DNA from: Prochlorococcus sp. AG-670-O17
GTDB lineage: Bacteria; Cyanobacteriota; Cyanobacteriia; PCC-6307; Cyanobiaceae
Assembly: GCA_003211315.1 (NCBI GenBank)
Contig: QCTC01000003.1
Location: 1 to 62,151 of the forward strand
Direction of reading: 5' to 3'
Length of the DNA stretch: 62,151 nucleotides
Shown here: positions 39,916 to 50,366 of the stretch, piece by piece
Position numbering within the stretch: the first letter of the stretch is position 1
Layout: every line of letters starts with the position of its first letter
Translations under genes and position numbers: made by a program
Notes under the pieces: generated by a model
Told to the model about the DNA's origin: nothing
Seen by the model: only the letters and a program-made list of their open reading frames with translations
Database searches by the model: none

Positions 39916-41193
39916 GTGTTAGATCAAAAATTAATAAGAGAAAATCCAACATTTGTTAGAGACAATTTGTCCTTGAGAGGAAAATTTTATGATATATCTT
40001 TCATACATAAACTAAGTCTAGAGAGAAAAGAGATTGACATCCAGATATCAAGTCTACAGTCAGAAAGTAAAAAATTAAGCAAAATAATTGGCCTAGAAAT
40101 AAGAAATTCTAATAATTCCAATTCTCAAGAACTTAATGAATTAAAAGATAAGGGCAATAAATACAGAATAAAAGTTTCTGAATTTGAAGAAAAAAAAAGA
40201 ATACTAGACAAACAACTTCAAGATGAAATACTGAAGTTACCCAATTTCCCAAGTAAAGATGCACCTCTTGGAGAAAATGAAAACCATAATATTCAAATTA
40301 AAGAATGGGGAGATCCTCTTAAAAAAGATAACCTCAAAGCTCACTGGGAAATAGGTGAAAATTTAAATCTATTTGATTCAGTAAAATCAACCAAAATTTC
40401 AAAAAGTCGTTTTATTACTCTTACAGGAAATGGAGCCAGGTTGGAAAGGGCTCTAATTAATTTCATGCTAGATATGCATACAAATAACGGTTACTTAGAA
40501 TTAATGCCCCCAGCATTAGTTAATACAGAAAGTCTTCAAGGATCTGGCCAGCTTCCAAAATTTTCAAATGAAAGTTTTAAGTGTGCTAATGATGATTTAT
40601 GGCTTTCTCCAACCGCGGAAGTGCCTCTAACTGCTTTTCATAAAAATGAAATTATTGATCCCAAAATTTTGCCTTTAAAATATGTTGCTTACAGTCCTTG
40701 TTTTAGAAAAGAAGCGGGTAGTTATGGAAGGGATACAAAAGGCTTAATAAGACTTCATCAATTTAATAAGGTTGAATTATATTGGTTTTGTCATCCAAAT
40801 AAATCACTAGAGGCTCATAAAGAGATAACAGCAGATGCAGAAAGTATCCTAAAAAAACTTAATTTACCATACAGATTAGTAGATATTTGTACTGGAGATT
40901 TAGGCTTTTCCTCTAGTAGAACTTTTGATCTTGAGGTTTGGTTGCCTAGCAGTAAATGTTACAGAGAAATATCTAGTTGTAGTAATTGTTTAGACTTTCA
41001 GGCACGTAGATCATCAATAAGAACAAAAATCGATAAAAAAACTACATATATCCACACTTTAAATGGAAGTGGTTTAGCTATTGGAAGAACGATGGCAGCA
41101 ATTCTTGAAAACGGCCAGCAATCTGATGGGAGCGTAAAAATTCCAGATGCTTTAGTTCCATACTTTGGATCATCTTTCATAAAAACCGCTTAA
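39916..41193 (+). CDS. serS: Seryl-tRNA synthetase
   Basis: 425 residues from GTG 39916 ([11 protein letters not shown]). N-terminal antiparallel coiled coil (30-110) that grips the long variable arm of tRNA-Ser; class II motif 2 '[20 protein letters not shown]' and motif 3 '[16 protein letters not shown]'; Ser pocket '[10 protein letters not shown]'. Cytoplasmic. rseP follows 9 bases later. Confidence 0.97.
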   Translation: MLDQKLIRENPTFVRDNLSLRGKFYDISFIHKLSLERKEIDIQISSLQSESKKLSKIIGLEIRNSNNSNSQELNELKDKGNKYRIKVSEFEEKKRILDKQLQDEILKLPNFPSKDAPLGENENHNIQIKEWGDPLKKDNLKAHWEIGENLNLFDSVKSTKISKSRFITLTGNGARLERALINFMLDMHTNNGYLELMPPALVNTESLQGSGQLPKFSNESFKCANDDLWLSPTAEVPLTAFHKNEIIDPKILPLKYVAYSPCFRKEAGSYGRDTKGLIRLHQFNKVELYWFCHPNKSLEAHKEITADAESILKKLNLPYRLVDICTGDLGFSSSRTFDLEVWLPSSKCYREISSCSNCLDFQARRSSIRTKIDKKTTYIHTLNGSGLAIGRTMAAILENGQQSDGSVKIPDALVPYFGSSFIKTA

Positions 41194-41202
41194 TATAAAA
41201 TA

Positions 41203-42282
41203 ATGAATGTTTTAACATCAATAACTGTCTTAGGATTTCTTATTTTCTTTCATGAAATGGGTCATTTTCTAGCGGCAATCTTTCAAGGAATATACGTTGA
41301 TGGGTTTTCTATTGGATTTGGCCCTTCAATAATACAAAAAAAATTTAGAAATATTACTTACTCATTTAGAGCTTTTCCCTTGGGAGGATTTGTATCCTTC
41401 CCTGATGAAGAAATAAATAACATTGATCCTCAAGATCCAAACCTTCTAAAAAACAGACCAATAATCCAAAGAGTAATTGTGATATCTGCTGGAGTATTTG
41501 CTAATCTAATCCTTGCTTATACGATTCTAATATTAAACGTAACTACTGTTGGTATTCCCTATGATCCAGAACCAGGGATTTTGGTCTTGGCAACTCAACC
41601 AGAAAAAGCTGCTTTTAAAGCAGGTTTAGAACCTGGGGATAAAATTTTAAAGTTAGAGGGAAATGTATTAGGCGTTGGGGATCAAGCTGTATCTTCGTTG
41701 GTAAAGAAAATCCAAAGTTCATCAGAAGAATCAATATCAATTGAAATTGAGAGAGATAACTCTTATCAAAATTTAATTTTAGTTCCTCAAAACATAGATG
41801 GGAAAGGAACAATAGGTGCTCAGTTACAACCAAATATTAAAAAAGACACAAAAAAAACAAAAAACATTAATGAACTTTTTCAATATACAAATAAGGAGTT
41901 TTCATCCCTCTTAATAAAAACAATCCAAGGTTACAAAGGACTAATTACAAATTTCTCATCAACAGCTCAACAATTAAGTGGTCCAGTAAAAATTGTTGAG
42001 ATTGGGGCACAATTATCAGAGCAGGGAGGAACAGGAATTTTGTTATTTGCCGCATTAATATCTATAAATTTAGCAGTTTTAAATTCTCTTCCATTACCTC
42101 TTCTTGATGGAGGACAACTTGTTTTTACTCTTATTGAAGGTTTAAGAGGAAAACCAGTTCCAATTAAAATACAAGTAGCTGTAACCCAATCAAGTTTTTT
42201 TCTTTTGGTAGGACTAAGTGTTTTATTAATAATTAGGGATACAAGCCAATTACTTATAGTTCAAAGATTTCTTAATCAATAG
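41203..42282 (+). CDS. rseP: Site-2 protease RseP (M50)
   Basis: 359 residues. Zinc motif H17-E-M-G-H21 in helix 1, one PDZ domain about residues 120-205 ('AAFKAGLEPGDKILKLEGN'), and the third zinc ligand in 'NSLPLPLLDGGQLVF'. It cleaves membrane-anchored anti-sigma factors or signal peptide remnants within the membrane. Only one PDZ domain, as usual in cyanobacteria (E. coli has two). Confidence 0.95.
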   Translation: MNVLTSITVLGFLIFFHEMGHFLAAIFQGIYVDGFSIGFGPSIIQKKFRNITYSFRAFPLGGFVSFPDEEINNIDPQDPNLLKNRPIIQRVIVISAGVFANLILAYTILILNVTTVGIPYDPEPGILVLATQPEKAAFKAGLEPGDKILKLEGNVLGVGDQAVSSLVKKIQSSSEESISIEIERDNSYQNLILVPQNIDGKGTIGAQLQPNIKKDTKKTKNINELFQYTNKEFSSLLIKTIQGYKGLITNFSSTAQQLSGPVKIVEIGAQLSEQGGTGILLFAALISINLAVLNSLPLPLLDGGQLVFTLIEGLRGKPVPIKIQVAVTQSSFFLLVGLSVLLIIRDTSQLLIVQRFLNQ

Positions 42283-42342
42283 TTTTTTTAAATTTGATAG
42301 TTGAGCTGTTAATATGAAAGATATAATAATGTAAATTTTTTA

Positions 42343-42645
42343 ATGGCCAAAAAATCAATGATTGCTAGAGAGGTTAAACGTAAAAAACTTGTGGAAAAAT
42401 ATTCTGCCAAGAGGAAAGCATTATTAGATGAATTTAATGCAGCTAAAGATCCTATGGAAAGATTAGAAATACATAGAAAGATACAGGGGCTTCCTAGAAA
42501 CTCAGCTCCAACAAGAGTTAGAAATAGATGTTGGGCCACAGGTAAACCTAGAGGTGTATACAGGGATTTTGGATTATGTAGAAATCAATTAAGGCTTAGA
42601 GCTCATAATGGGGAATTACCAGGGGTAGTAAAATCAAGTTGGTAG
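42343..42645 (+). CDS. rpsN: Ribosomal protein uS14
   Basis: 100 residues, long C- (zinc-free) form: '[20 protein letters not shown]', '[20 protein letters not shown]', '[20 protein letters not shown]'. The CxxC pairs of the zinc form are absent. 30S head protein. Stand-alone, as is common in cyanobacteria. Confidence 0.97.
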   Translation: MAKKSMIAREVKRKKLVEKYSAKRKALLDEFNAAKDPMERLEIHRKIQGLPRNSAPTRVRNRCWATGKPRGVYRDFGLCRNQLRLRAHNGELPGVVKSSW

Positions 42646-42836
42646 TTAAATTAATTGTATAGAATTGAAGAAATTTATAAATTTAAAATTTTTAAGAAAA
42701 TCAAGTGTTCCCAATTGATTGAGATTATTAGTAAGACATATTAAATAAAATATTTAAAACCTTATTTAAATATTTTACTCAATATGTCCCTTTTAGATGT
42801 AACAATAAATTATGTATAGATTTATAATTTTAAAAA

Positions 42837-45002
42837 GTGGAAGGAAAAAATACGTCGATCACGTTTGACGGACGAGAGATACGACTAACAACAGGACTAT
42901 ATGCTCCTCAAGCTAATGGAGCAGTAATGATTGAATGTGGAGACACATCTTTATTAGTTACCGCAACGAAAACTAAAAAGAAAGAACCTGCAGACTTTCT
43001 ACCTCTAATATGTGATTATGAGGAAAAACTATATGCAGCAGGAAGAATCCCAGGTGGATTCATGAGAAGAGAAGGTAGACCGCCTGAGAGAGCTACATTA
43101 ATAGCTAGATTAATTGATAGGCCAATGAGGCCACTTTTCCCTTCATGGATGAGAGATGAGATACAAATCGTTGCATCTTGCCTTTCACTTGATGAAAGAG
43201 TCCCAGCAGATGTATTAGCAGTAACTGGAGCTTCCATTGCAACTTTATTGGGAGAAATTCCATTTTATGGACCTATGGCTGCTGTAAGAGTTGGACTATT
43301 GGGAGATGATTTTATCTTAAACCCAAGTTATAGAGAAATAGAAAAAGGTGATTTGGATATTGTTGTGGCAGGATCACCCGAAGGAATTGTAATGATTGAG
43401 GCTGGTGCCAATCAACTCTCAGAGCAGGATACAATTGAATCAATTGATTTCGGCTATGAAGCCGTAACAGAACTAATTAAAGCTCAAGAAAATCTCCTAC
43501 ATGAGTTAGGAATTAAACAAATAAAACCTGTTGAACCAGAAACAGATAAAACATTATCTTCTTATTTAGAGAAAAACTGTACAAAAAATATTGATTTGAT
43601 TTTAAAGAAATTCGATCAATCAAAAGAAGAAAGGGATCTCGAATTAGAAAAGATAGAACTTGAAGTGCAAACTAAAATCGATTCACTTAAAGACGATAAT
43701 CAATTAAAAATCCAAACTTCAGAAAATAATAAATTAATTCATTCTGATTTTAAAAAACTAACCAAAAAATTAATGCGGTCACAAATAATAAATGACGGCA
43801 AAAGGGTTGATGGGAGAAATCTTGACGAAGTTAGAAAAATATCTGCTTCTGCGGGAATACTACCGAAAAGAGTTCACGGCTCTGCCTTATTTCAACGGGG
43901 CTTAACTCAAGTCTTATCTACAACAACACTAGGTACACCTAGTGATGCTCAAGAAATGGATGATCTAAATCCAAGCACTGAAAAAACTTATTTACATCAC
44001 TATAATTTTCCACCATATTCAGTTGGAGAGACAAGGCCTATGAGGACTCCTGGCAGAAGAGAGATAGGTCATGGAGTATTAGCAGAGAGAGCCATTATAC
44101 CTGTACTCCCAGGGAAAGAGACTTTCCCATACGTCCTTAGAGTAGTCAGCGAAGTCTTAAGCTCCAATGGATCCACCTCAATGGGATCGGTTTGCGGCAG
44201 TACTCTTTCATTACTAGATGCTGGAGTCCCTCTCAAGGCTCCTGTCAGTGGAACTGCTATGGGTTTAATTAAAGAGGGTAAGGAAGTAAGAATCCTTACT
44301 GATATTCAGGGAATTGAGGATTTTCTTGGAGATATGGATTTCAAAGTAGCCGGTACAGAAAAAGGTATCACTGCATTGCAAATGGATATGAAAATTACTG
44401 GACTACCAGTCTCCATAATCTCTGATGCAGTAAAAAAGGCTCGCCCAGCAAGATTACATATCTTGGAAAAAATGCAAGAAGCAATTGATAAACCACAAGA
44501 ATCATTATCCCCTCATGCACCAAGACTTTTAAGTTTCAGAATTGACGCAGAACTTATAGGAACTGTAATTGGTCCTGGAGGAAGGACAATTAAAGGAATA
44601 ACTGAGAGAACTAATACAAAAATTGATATCGAGGATGGAGGAATTGTAACTATTGCCTCTCATGACGGAGCTGCTGCCGAAGAAGCTCAAAAGATAATAG
44701 AAGGATTAACTCGAAAAGTTCATGAAGGTGAGATTTTTAACGGTGTCGTGACCAGGATTATTCCAATAGGAGCTTTTGTTGAAATTCTTCCTGGGAAAGA
44801 AGGGATGGTACACATATCACAATTATCTGAGGCAAGAGTTGAACGAGTAGAAGATGTGGTAAGACAAGGAGATGAGGTAACAGTTAGAGTTCGAGAAATT
44901 GATAGTAGAGGTAGAATCAATCTTACATTGCGGGGAGTTGCCCAAAATGGAGGAATGTCATATCCAGAACCAACTCCAACACCAGTGGCACCACTGAATT
45001 AA
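42837..45002 (+). CDS. pnp: Polynucleotide phosphorylase
   Basis: 721 residues from GTG 42837. Two RNase PH cores (about 1-225 and 320-550; second core '[20 protein letters not shown]' and '[20 protein letters not shown]'), KH domain with '[20 protein letters not shown]' (G-x-x-G), then S1 domain '[20 protein letters not shown]'. A 3'-5' phosphorolytic RNA degradation enzyme of the degradosome. About 190 bases of upstream non-coding DNA may hold its autoregulatory leader. Its 3' end overlaps cysQ by 4 bases, convergent. Confidence 0.98.
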   Translation: MEGKNTSITFDGREIRLTTGLYAPQANGAVMIECGDTSLLVTATKTKKKEPADFLPLICDYEEKLYAAGRIPGGFMRREGRPPERATLIARLIDRPMRPLFPSWMRDEIQIVASCLSLDERVPADVLAVTGASIATLLGEIPFYGPMAAVRVGLLGDDFILNPSYREIEKGDLDIVVAGSPEGIVMIEAGANQLSEQDTIESIDFGYEAVTELIKAQENLLHELGIKQIKPVEPETDKTLSSYLEKNCTKNIDLILKKFDQSKEERDLELEKIELEVQTKIDSLKDDNQLKIQTSENNKLIHSDFKKLTKKLMRSQIINDGKRVDGRNLDEVRKISASAGILPKRVHGSALFQRGLTQVLSTTTLGTPSDAQEMDDLNPSTEKTYLHHYNFPPYSVGETRPMRTPGRREIGHGVLAERAIIPVLPGKETFPYVLRVVSEVLSSNGSTSMGSVCGSTLSLLDAGVPLKAPVSGTAMGLIKEGKEVRILTDIQGIEDFLGDMDFKVAGTEKGITALQMDMKITGLPVSIISDAVKKARPARLHILEKMQEAIDKPQESLSPHAPRLLSFRIDAELIGTVIGPGGRTIKGITERTNTKIDIEDGGIVTIASHDGAAAEEAQKIIEGLTRKVHEGEIFNGVVTRIIPIGAFVEILPGKEGMVHISQLSEARVERVEDVVRQGDEVTVRVREIDSRGRINLTLRGVAQNGGMSYPEPTPTPVAPLN

Positions 45003-45907
45003 CGGAGGATAGGATAAATATCATATTTTTCAATTATTTCCTTTATTAATAAACAAATGCTTGATTGCATACGTTTATTTTTTGAAGCCACAATAACTCC
45101 ACCTTGTTCAAAGTTTGATTTGTTATAACAAAGTTCTTCATTTTCTAAATTTGTTATAGTGCCACCAGCAGCTCTTAAGATGGCATCTGGCGCAGCAAAG
45201 TCCCAATCTTTAGGAGAACTTTTTCCAGGCATACTTAAGGAAATATAAATATCACTTTCACCCCTAATAATTGAAGCAACTTTACATCCAATACTTCCCA
45301 TGGAATTAATTTTTTTAAAGCTAAGTTTATTTATTAAATTTGTTAAGTTTTTATTTTTATGATTCTTACTCGTTACAAGTACCATATCTTTAAGACTTTT
45401 GGAATTAGAGATATTAGGTTTTAATCGAGAACCATCTCTCCTCTCACACCATACTTTTGTATCATAAGAAATCCATAATTCATTTCTTTCTGGAATAAGT
45501 ACTACTCCAATATATGGTTTTTGTCTGTAATTAAGAGCCAGATGCATCGCATAATTACCAGTTCCCTGTAAAAAGTCCTTAGTTCCATCTAAAGGGTCAA
45601 GAATCCATAACCATTCTGAATTTGTTTCACAATTCTTAGAAGCTAGCTTGACATTCTCTTCACTCAAAATATCCCAACTAATATCTTTATAATTTTCATT
45701 GATTCTTTGGATAATAATCTCATTAACTTTTAAATCTGCTAGTGTTACTGGATCCTCATTATTCTTGGTTTGTATTATTTCGCATTCATAATTAGAATCT
45801 TTCAACATTCTTGAATAATAAAGCAAAATATCTGCAGCTTCCCAACTAAAAATCCTCAGATCATCGATAAGATTATGGATATCTAATCCAAATGGTAATT
45901 TAACCAC
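44999..45907 (-). CDS. cysQ: CysQ-type 3'(2'),5'-bisphosphate phosphatase
   Basis: 302 residues from GTG 45907. Inositol-monophosphatase fold: 'LSEEN' (metal-site Glu), '[20 protein letters not shown]' (D-P-L-D-G-T lithium-sensitive motif) and '[20 protein letters not shown]' (W-D). It hydrolyses PAP from sulfate assimilation to AMP. The start codon lies 3 bases from the divergent rsmI start, so both promoters must sit inside the opposite gene. Confidence 0.93.
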   Translation of the reverse strand: MVKLPFGLDIHNLIDDLRIFSWEAADILLYYSRMLKDSNYECEIIQTKNNEDPVTLADLKVNEIIIQRINENYKDISWDILSEENVKLASKNCETNSEWLWILDPLDGTKDFLQGTGNYAMHLALNYRQKPYIGVVLIPERNELWISYDTKVWCERRDGSRLKPNISNSKSLKDMVLVTSKNHKNKNLTNLINKLSFKKINSMGSIGCKVASIIRGESDIYISLSMPGKSSPKDWDFAAPDAILRAAGGTITNLENEELCYNKSNFEQGGVIVASKNKRMQSSICLLIKEIIEKYDIYPILR

Positions 45908-45910
45908 GAT

Positions 45911-46774
45911 ATGAACATTAATTCCTCATTCTCTCATAGAAATAAAGAACCTGAAAGTAGCGTTTTATATATTATTGGGACACCAATTGGTAATTTAAAT
46001 GATATTTCTTTGAGAGCTTTACATATTTTAAAAAATGTTTCTTTAATTGCTTGTGAAGATACAAGACAAACCAAAAAACTAATGAATAGATATGAGATAA
46101 ACAATCACCTAATAAGTTTTAATAAACACAATTCATTTAAAAAAATTCCGAATATAATTAATTATTTAAAAGCAGGAAAATCTATAGCTATAGTAAGCGA
46201 TGCAGGCATGCCAAGCATTTGTGATCCTGGCGAAGATCTTATTGCAAATGTAAAATCAAATAATATTAATGTCATATGTATTCCCGGCCCAAGTGCGGTA
46301 TTAACAGCTCTTGTTTCAAGTGGACTTCCTTCCTCGAGATTTGTCTTTGAAGGGTTTCTTCCAAAGAAAAAAAAAGAAAGAGATAAAATACTTTTTGAAA
46401 TCAGTACAAATGAACAGACTACAATATTATTTGAAGCTCCTCATCGACTTATCATTCTATTAAAAGAATTAAAAGAAAATTGTGGAGGAGAAAGAGAAAT
46501 ATATATCTTTAGAGAATTAACTAAAAAATTTGAAGAACACATTGGGAATAATATTGATAAGGTTATAGAGTCTTTAAAAGGAAAAAAAATTTTAGGTGAA
46601 TTCACCTTGGTAATTAAAGGATTAAATAAAGAAAATAATTATGAATTTAATAAATCACTTTTAAAGAAAGAACTTAATGAATTAATAAATGCAGGGTTAA
46701 GTTTATCTGCTGCCTCGAAGTATTTAGCAAAGAAGAATAATATTACGAAAAGCATTATTTATAATTTGTACTAA
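45911..46774 (+). CDS. rsmI: 16S rRNA 2'-O-ribose methyltransferase RsmI
   Basis: 287 residues from ATG 45911; about 18 residues precede the family start 'VLYIIGTPIGNLNDISLRAL'. Tetrapyrrole-methylase fold with 'ACEDTRQTKKLMNRY', 'VSDAGMPSICDPG' and 'IPGPSAVLTALVSSGLPS'. It modifies C1402 of 16S rRNA. Divergent from cysQ. Confidence 0.95.
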   Translation: MNINSSFSHRNKEPESSVLYIIGTPIGNLNDISLRALHILKNVSLIACEDTRQTKKLMNRYEINNHLISFNKHNSFKKIPNIINYLKAGKSIAIVSDAGMPSICDPGEDLIANVKSNNINVICIPGPSAVLTALVSSGLPSSRFVFEGFLPKKKKERDKILFEISTNEQTTILFEAPHRLIILLKELKENCGGEREIYIFRELTKKFEEHIGNNIDKVIESLKGKKILGEFTLVIKGLNKENNYEFNKSLLKKELNELINAGLSLSAASKYLAKKNNITKSIIYNLY

Positions 46775-46800
46775 TATTTGAGTAGTCGAAATGATTATAG

Positions 46801-47019
46801 ATGTTATTAAAAAAATTACTTTTTCCAATAACTTTCAATTCTTGTTTATTTCTAATCTTAATTATTGGAATCCAAAATAGTTCCAATAAAAGTAAAGTCA
46901 ATTTTTTAGTAAATAAAACAGTTTTGTTACCAATTAGTTTTATTATTGGAGTAAGTTTTATAACTGGATCAATTATGGGAGGTATCATTCCCTTAAATTT
47001 TGATCGACAAAATAAATAA
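46801..47019 (+). CDS. Small two-helix membrane protein (LapA-like)
   Basis: 72 residues from ATG 46801. Helices about 8-25 ('ITFNSCLFLILIIGIQNSS') and 41-62 ('LLPISFIIGVSFITGSIMGG'), separated by a short loop with 'V-x-x-V-N-K-T-V', the layout of DUF1049/LapA domain proteins involved in LPS assembly in proteobacteria. Downstream of rsmI by 26 bases. Motif-level assignment. Confidence 0.65.
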   Translation: MLLKKLLFPITFNSCLFLILIIGIQNSSNKSKVNFLVNKTVLLPISFIIGVSFITGSIMGGIIPLNFDRQNK

Positions 47020-47024
47020 TACTT

Positions 47025-47705
47025 TTAAAGAGCAATTAATTTATCAGAACTAACTATTCTTGAAATACCCCGAGACAACAAAATAGGGGCGACAATTCTG
47101 AAAACATTAGTGTTTGGGACTTTTATTACTTTTTGTTCCTTATTACAAAATCTTTTTGCATTTTTTAAATCAAAATAAATTTCTATTGTCTTTCTATTTA
47201 AATCATTTTGAGGAAGAAATTGCCATTCTGGATAATCTTTTAAATGTTTAGTTTCTAATTCAATATTTTTATCTACGATCATATAAACAATTTTTGGGAA
47301 ATCAATAGATGATATTGGAACTGATGATAAATCTTTCTGTTTTAAGTTATCTATTTCTTGATCTAAAGGTAAAATTTCAACAAATGGGCTCTCTGAAAAG
47401 TTTTGTTCTTCTTTAAATTTTCCATTTAAATTATTTTGAAAAGAGATATCTTGATTAGATCCTTTTTTACTGAAACAAATTTCGGTATCTTTTGAATCAT
47501 AAAAATTTTTGTTATTAGATTCTTTGTTTATTTTACATTTATTTATTAAGTCTTTAAATTCTGCTTCTCCCAATTCTCTCTTTAAATTACGAGAAATTGT
47601 TAATTTGGTGCAATTAAATTGTAATGATAATTCTTCAATAGTTTTACCAAGAGTAAAACTTTTGATTATTTCCTCTTTTTGTTCTTCAGAGAGTCTTTTA
47701 GCCAA
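47025..47705 (-). CDS. HTH-containing cyanobacterial protein, unknown
   Basis: 226 residues from ATG 47705. The N-terminal 'SEEQKEEIIKSFTLGKTIEE' and 'LSLQFNCTKLTISRNLKREL' form a homeodomain-like helix-turn-helix. The middle (55-125) is polar and low-complexity; the C-terminal third is compact with 'LKDYPEWQFLPQNDLNRKTI' and 'VFRIVAPILLSRGISRIVS'. Probably a DNA-binding regulator conserved in picocyanobacteria. It sits between the core block and the tRNA at the island edge. Confidence 0.65.
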   Translation of the reverse strand: MAKRLSEEQKEEIIKSFTLGKTIEELSLQFNCTKLTISRNLKRELGEAEFKDLINKCKINKESNNKNFYDSKDTEICFSKKGSNQDISFQNNLNGKFKEEQNFSESPFVEILPLDQEIDNLKQKDLSSVPISSIDFPKIVYMIVDKNIELETKHLKDYPEWQFLPQNDLNRKTIEIYFDLKNAKRFCNKEQKVIKVPNTNVFRIVAPILLSRGISRIVSSDKLIAL

Positions 47706-47824
47706 AATAAATTCTATTTTTCGTATTATATTAAATCTTCGTCTAAAACTTTAAATTTGAAATTTTATTATGGTTATAAATATTTTAAATGATTTATTTT
47801 AATTGTTTAGTCCATAATGTTAGA

Positions 47825-47830
47825 TATAAT
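47825..47830 (+). promoter_or_regulatory. -10 box of tRNA-Arg promoter
   Basis: Perfect TATAAT, 8 bases before the mature tRNA 5' end, which leaves a very short leader. A weak -35 (TTGTTT, 47803-47808) lies 16 bases upstream. Confidence 0.5.
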
Positions 47831-47838
47831 AATTAAGT

Positions 47839-47912
<74 letters not shown>

Positions 47913-47999
47913 TAAATAATTTTTTTAATATGAAACAAATATAAATTAATCAATTTAAAAATTTTATTATTTATAAAAATTATTATTAAGTTTATTTAA

Positions 48000-49367
48000 A
48001 TGCAATTATTTAAAAGAAGTTTTTTAAGAAATATAAATTCCCAAGAAAAGATAAAAGACAATAAATTCATTTTAAATTTTAAAAATACAAACTTTTTATT
48101 CCTTATGGGAATATTTTTTTTAGCTTCTGCGCCTGTAATATCATCAACATTATTTTTATTTTGCTTAATTTTTGATTTTTTAAAAAATAAGCATTTATAT
48201 TTTCAAGATAAATATAATTATCCTCTTTTTTTAATAGGTATATATCTGATAATTTCATCTATTTATAATTATTCTAATCCATACTTAGAAAATATTAATA
48301 CTAGTGATTTTTCCTTTATTGGAGTATTTAATTGGTTACCTTTTTTTTTAATATATTGGTTATTCGAGACATATTTATCATCATGGAAGAAAAGGAATCA
48401 AGTAATTAAGTTCTACTTATTAGGGTCAATACCAGTATTATTATCAGGTTTTGGACAATATTTTCTAAATTGGCATGGTCCTATTACCTTTTTAAATGGT
48501 CTCATAATTTGGTTTCAACGCCCTCTAGCCCCTGATGAAGGGATAACTGGGTTGTTTAACAATCCCAACTACATGGGATGTTGGCTTTCAATTATTTTTC
48601 CTTTTAGTATCTTTAACTTAAAAAGCTCTTTAAAAAACTACAAAAAATTCTTATCATCTATCCTTATTTTAATAATTCTTTTAATATCTTTACTCACATA
48701 CTCTAGAAGTTGTTGGGCAACAATTATAGTTTCTGTCCCTATAGTTTTAGGAAGAAAAGTTCTCTTATGGTTAGTGCCTTTTGTATTCATATCATTTTTA
48801 TCCATATTTTTAGCATCTTATCAATTGGTTCCAGATAGCATACAGTCAATATTTAGAAGTCTTCTCCCAGATAATATTTGGTTACAATTCAACGATGTGG
48901 GATATACTAATCTCGAATCTTCAAGATTAGAAATACTAAAAAATTCAATTATATTAATAAAGGAAAAGTTAATCTTTGGTTGGGGAGCTAGTACTTTCCC
49001 AAATGTTATTTCTAATAAAACAGGGGTTTGGTTAGGACATACTCATAATTTATTTGTTGAATTAGCTTTTAATTATGGAATAATTCCATCGATCATTTTA
49101 CTTTCTACTTTTATATTCTTATTTGTTAAAAGTTTTTCAAAGAAAAATATTTTTAAATTAAATTTATCAAAAGAAATTAGTTACCAATTCTTTTCTAATA
49201 AAATATGGTGGACATCTACTTTAATGCTACTCTTAACTCAAATGGTTGATGTACAATATTACGATATCAGAATTAGTTTAAGTCTATGGATATTAATTAC
49301 AGGTTTAAAATGCATAATTAAAGAAAATAAGCTTTTATTCGAAGATGAAATTAATTTAAAGGTTTAA
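48000..49367 (+). CDS. O-antigen ligase/polymerase-like membrane protein
   Basis: 455 residues, about 11-12 helices. Conserved islands 'GLFNNPNYMGCWLSIIFPFS', 'LLTYSRSCWATIIVSV' and the long loop ending 'IFGWGASTFPNVISNKTG' and 'GHTHNLFVELAFNYGIIPS' match the Wzy_C/O-antigen ligase family (also IctB-like proteins of cyanobacteria). It probably joins polysaccharide to lipid A core or polymerises it at the periplasmic face. First gene of the island after the tRNA; converges with GDP-fucose synthase (12-base overlap). Confidence 0.88.
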   Translation: MQLFKRSFLRNINSQEKIKDNKFILNFKNTNFLFLMGIFFLASAPVISSTLFLFCLIFDFLKNKHLYFQDKYNYPLFLIGIYLIISSIYNYSNPYLENINTSDFSFIGVFNWLPFFLIYWLFETYLSSWKKRNQVIKFYLLGSIPVLLSGFGQYFLNWHGPITFLNGLIIWFQRPLAPDEGITGLFNNPNYMGCWLSIIFPFSIFNLKSSLKNYKKFLSSILILIILLISLLTYSRSCWATIIVSVPIVLGRKVLLWLVPFVFISFLSIFLASYQLVPDSIQSIFRSLLPDNIWLQFNDVGYTNLESSRLEILKNSIILIKEKLIFGWGASTFPNVISNKTGVWLGHTHNLFVELAFNYGIIPSIILLSTFIFLFVKSFSKKNIFKLNLSKEISYQFFSNKIWWTSTLMLLLTQMVDVQYYDIRISLSLWILITGLKCIIKENKLLFEDEINLKV

Positions 49368-50342
49368 ATTAAAATTTTTTTTAAAATCATTATATGTGGC
49401 TATTAATCCACTATTTAAATCAATTTTAGATTCCCAACCCATTCTTTTAATCCTACTAATATCTAGAAGTTTTCTTGGAGTACCATCCGGTTTTGATTTA
49501 TCCCATAAAATTTCTCCTTTAAAGCCAACAACTAAAGCAATTTTTTCAGCCAGTTCTTTAATAGTAACTTCCTCTCCACTACCAACATTTAAGAAATAGA
49601 ATTGTTCCCCTTTTAATTCGGAAGAATTCTCATAAATGTTTAAATCGGAATTTTCTAAACAAAATAGGCAAGCTTTTGCTAGATCATTTACGTGTAAAAA
49701 TTCTCTTAAAGGTTTACCAGTACCCCAGCATTTAACTGATTTATTTGACAACTTAGCAATGTGAAATTTTTTAATTAATGCAGGAATTACATGACTATTT
49801 TCAAGGGAATAATTATCACCAGGACCATATAAATTTGTTGGCATAAGAGAGATTGAATTAAACCCATATTGCTTTCTTAAAGCAGTACATAATTTAATTC
49901 CTGTAATTTTTGCAAGAGCATAATATTCATTAGTAGGCTCAAGAAAACCACTTAAGAGGGATTCCTCTTTAATTGGCTGTTTTGCAAATTTAGGATAAAT
50001 ACAACTACTTCCCAAAAATAATAATTTTTTTACCTTAAAATTAAAGGCAATTTCAATAAGATTGTTTTGAATTTTTATGTTATCTAATAGAAATTCTGTC
50101 GGATATTTTGAATTTGCTAAGATACCTCCTACTTTCGCTGCAGTAATAATAACAACATCGGGTTTATTCAATTTAAACCATTTTTCAACATCATAAAAAA
50201 CTCTTAAATCGAGCTCTTTTCTAGATACTTTTAAGATATTTTCATATTTATTTGCTTTCATTAAACTATAAACAGCAGAACCGACCATACCTGAATGACC
50301 TGCAATAAATATCCTATCTTTTTTATTTATAAGTTTATTCAT
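49356..50342 (-). CDS. fcl: GDP-L-fucose synthase
   Basis: 328 residues. NADP motif 'GHSGMVGSAV' (residues 15-24), 'AAKVGGILANSKYPTEFLLD' (family hallmark), 'FLGSSCIYPKFAKQPI' and the catalytic Y-x-x-x-K in 'NEYYALAKITG'. It converts GDP-4-keto-6-deoxy-mannose to GDP-L-fucose. The GDP-mannose 4,6-dehydratase (gmd) that makes its substrate is not in the window. It starts 24 bases after the UDP-glucose dehydrogenase gene, same strand. Confidence 0.95.
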   Translation of the reverse strand: MNKLINKKDRIFIAGHSGMVGSAVYSLMKANKYENILKVSRKELDLRVFYDVEKWFKLNKPDVVIITAAKVGGILANSKYPTEFLLDNIKIQNNLIEIAFNFKVKKLLFLGSSCIYPKFAKQPIKEESLLSGFLEPTNEYYALAKITGIKLCTALRKQYGFNSISLMPTNLYGPGDNYSLENSHVIPALIKKFHIAKLSNKSVKCWGTGKPLREFLHVNDLAKACLFCLENSDLNIYENSSELKGEQFYFLNVGSGEEVTIKELAEKIALVVGFKGEILWDKSKPDGTPRKLLDISRIKRMGWESKIDLNSGLIATYNDFKKNFNLNL

Positions 50343-50366
50343 TAAAAATGATCTAATACAAATTAA

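Noticed and set aside
43016..43237. Minus-strand ORF inside pnp
   Set aside because: Shadow of a strongly conserved coding frame.
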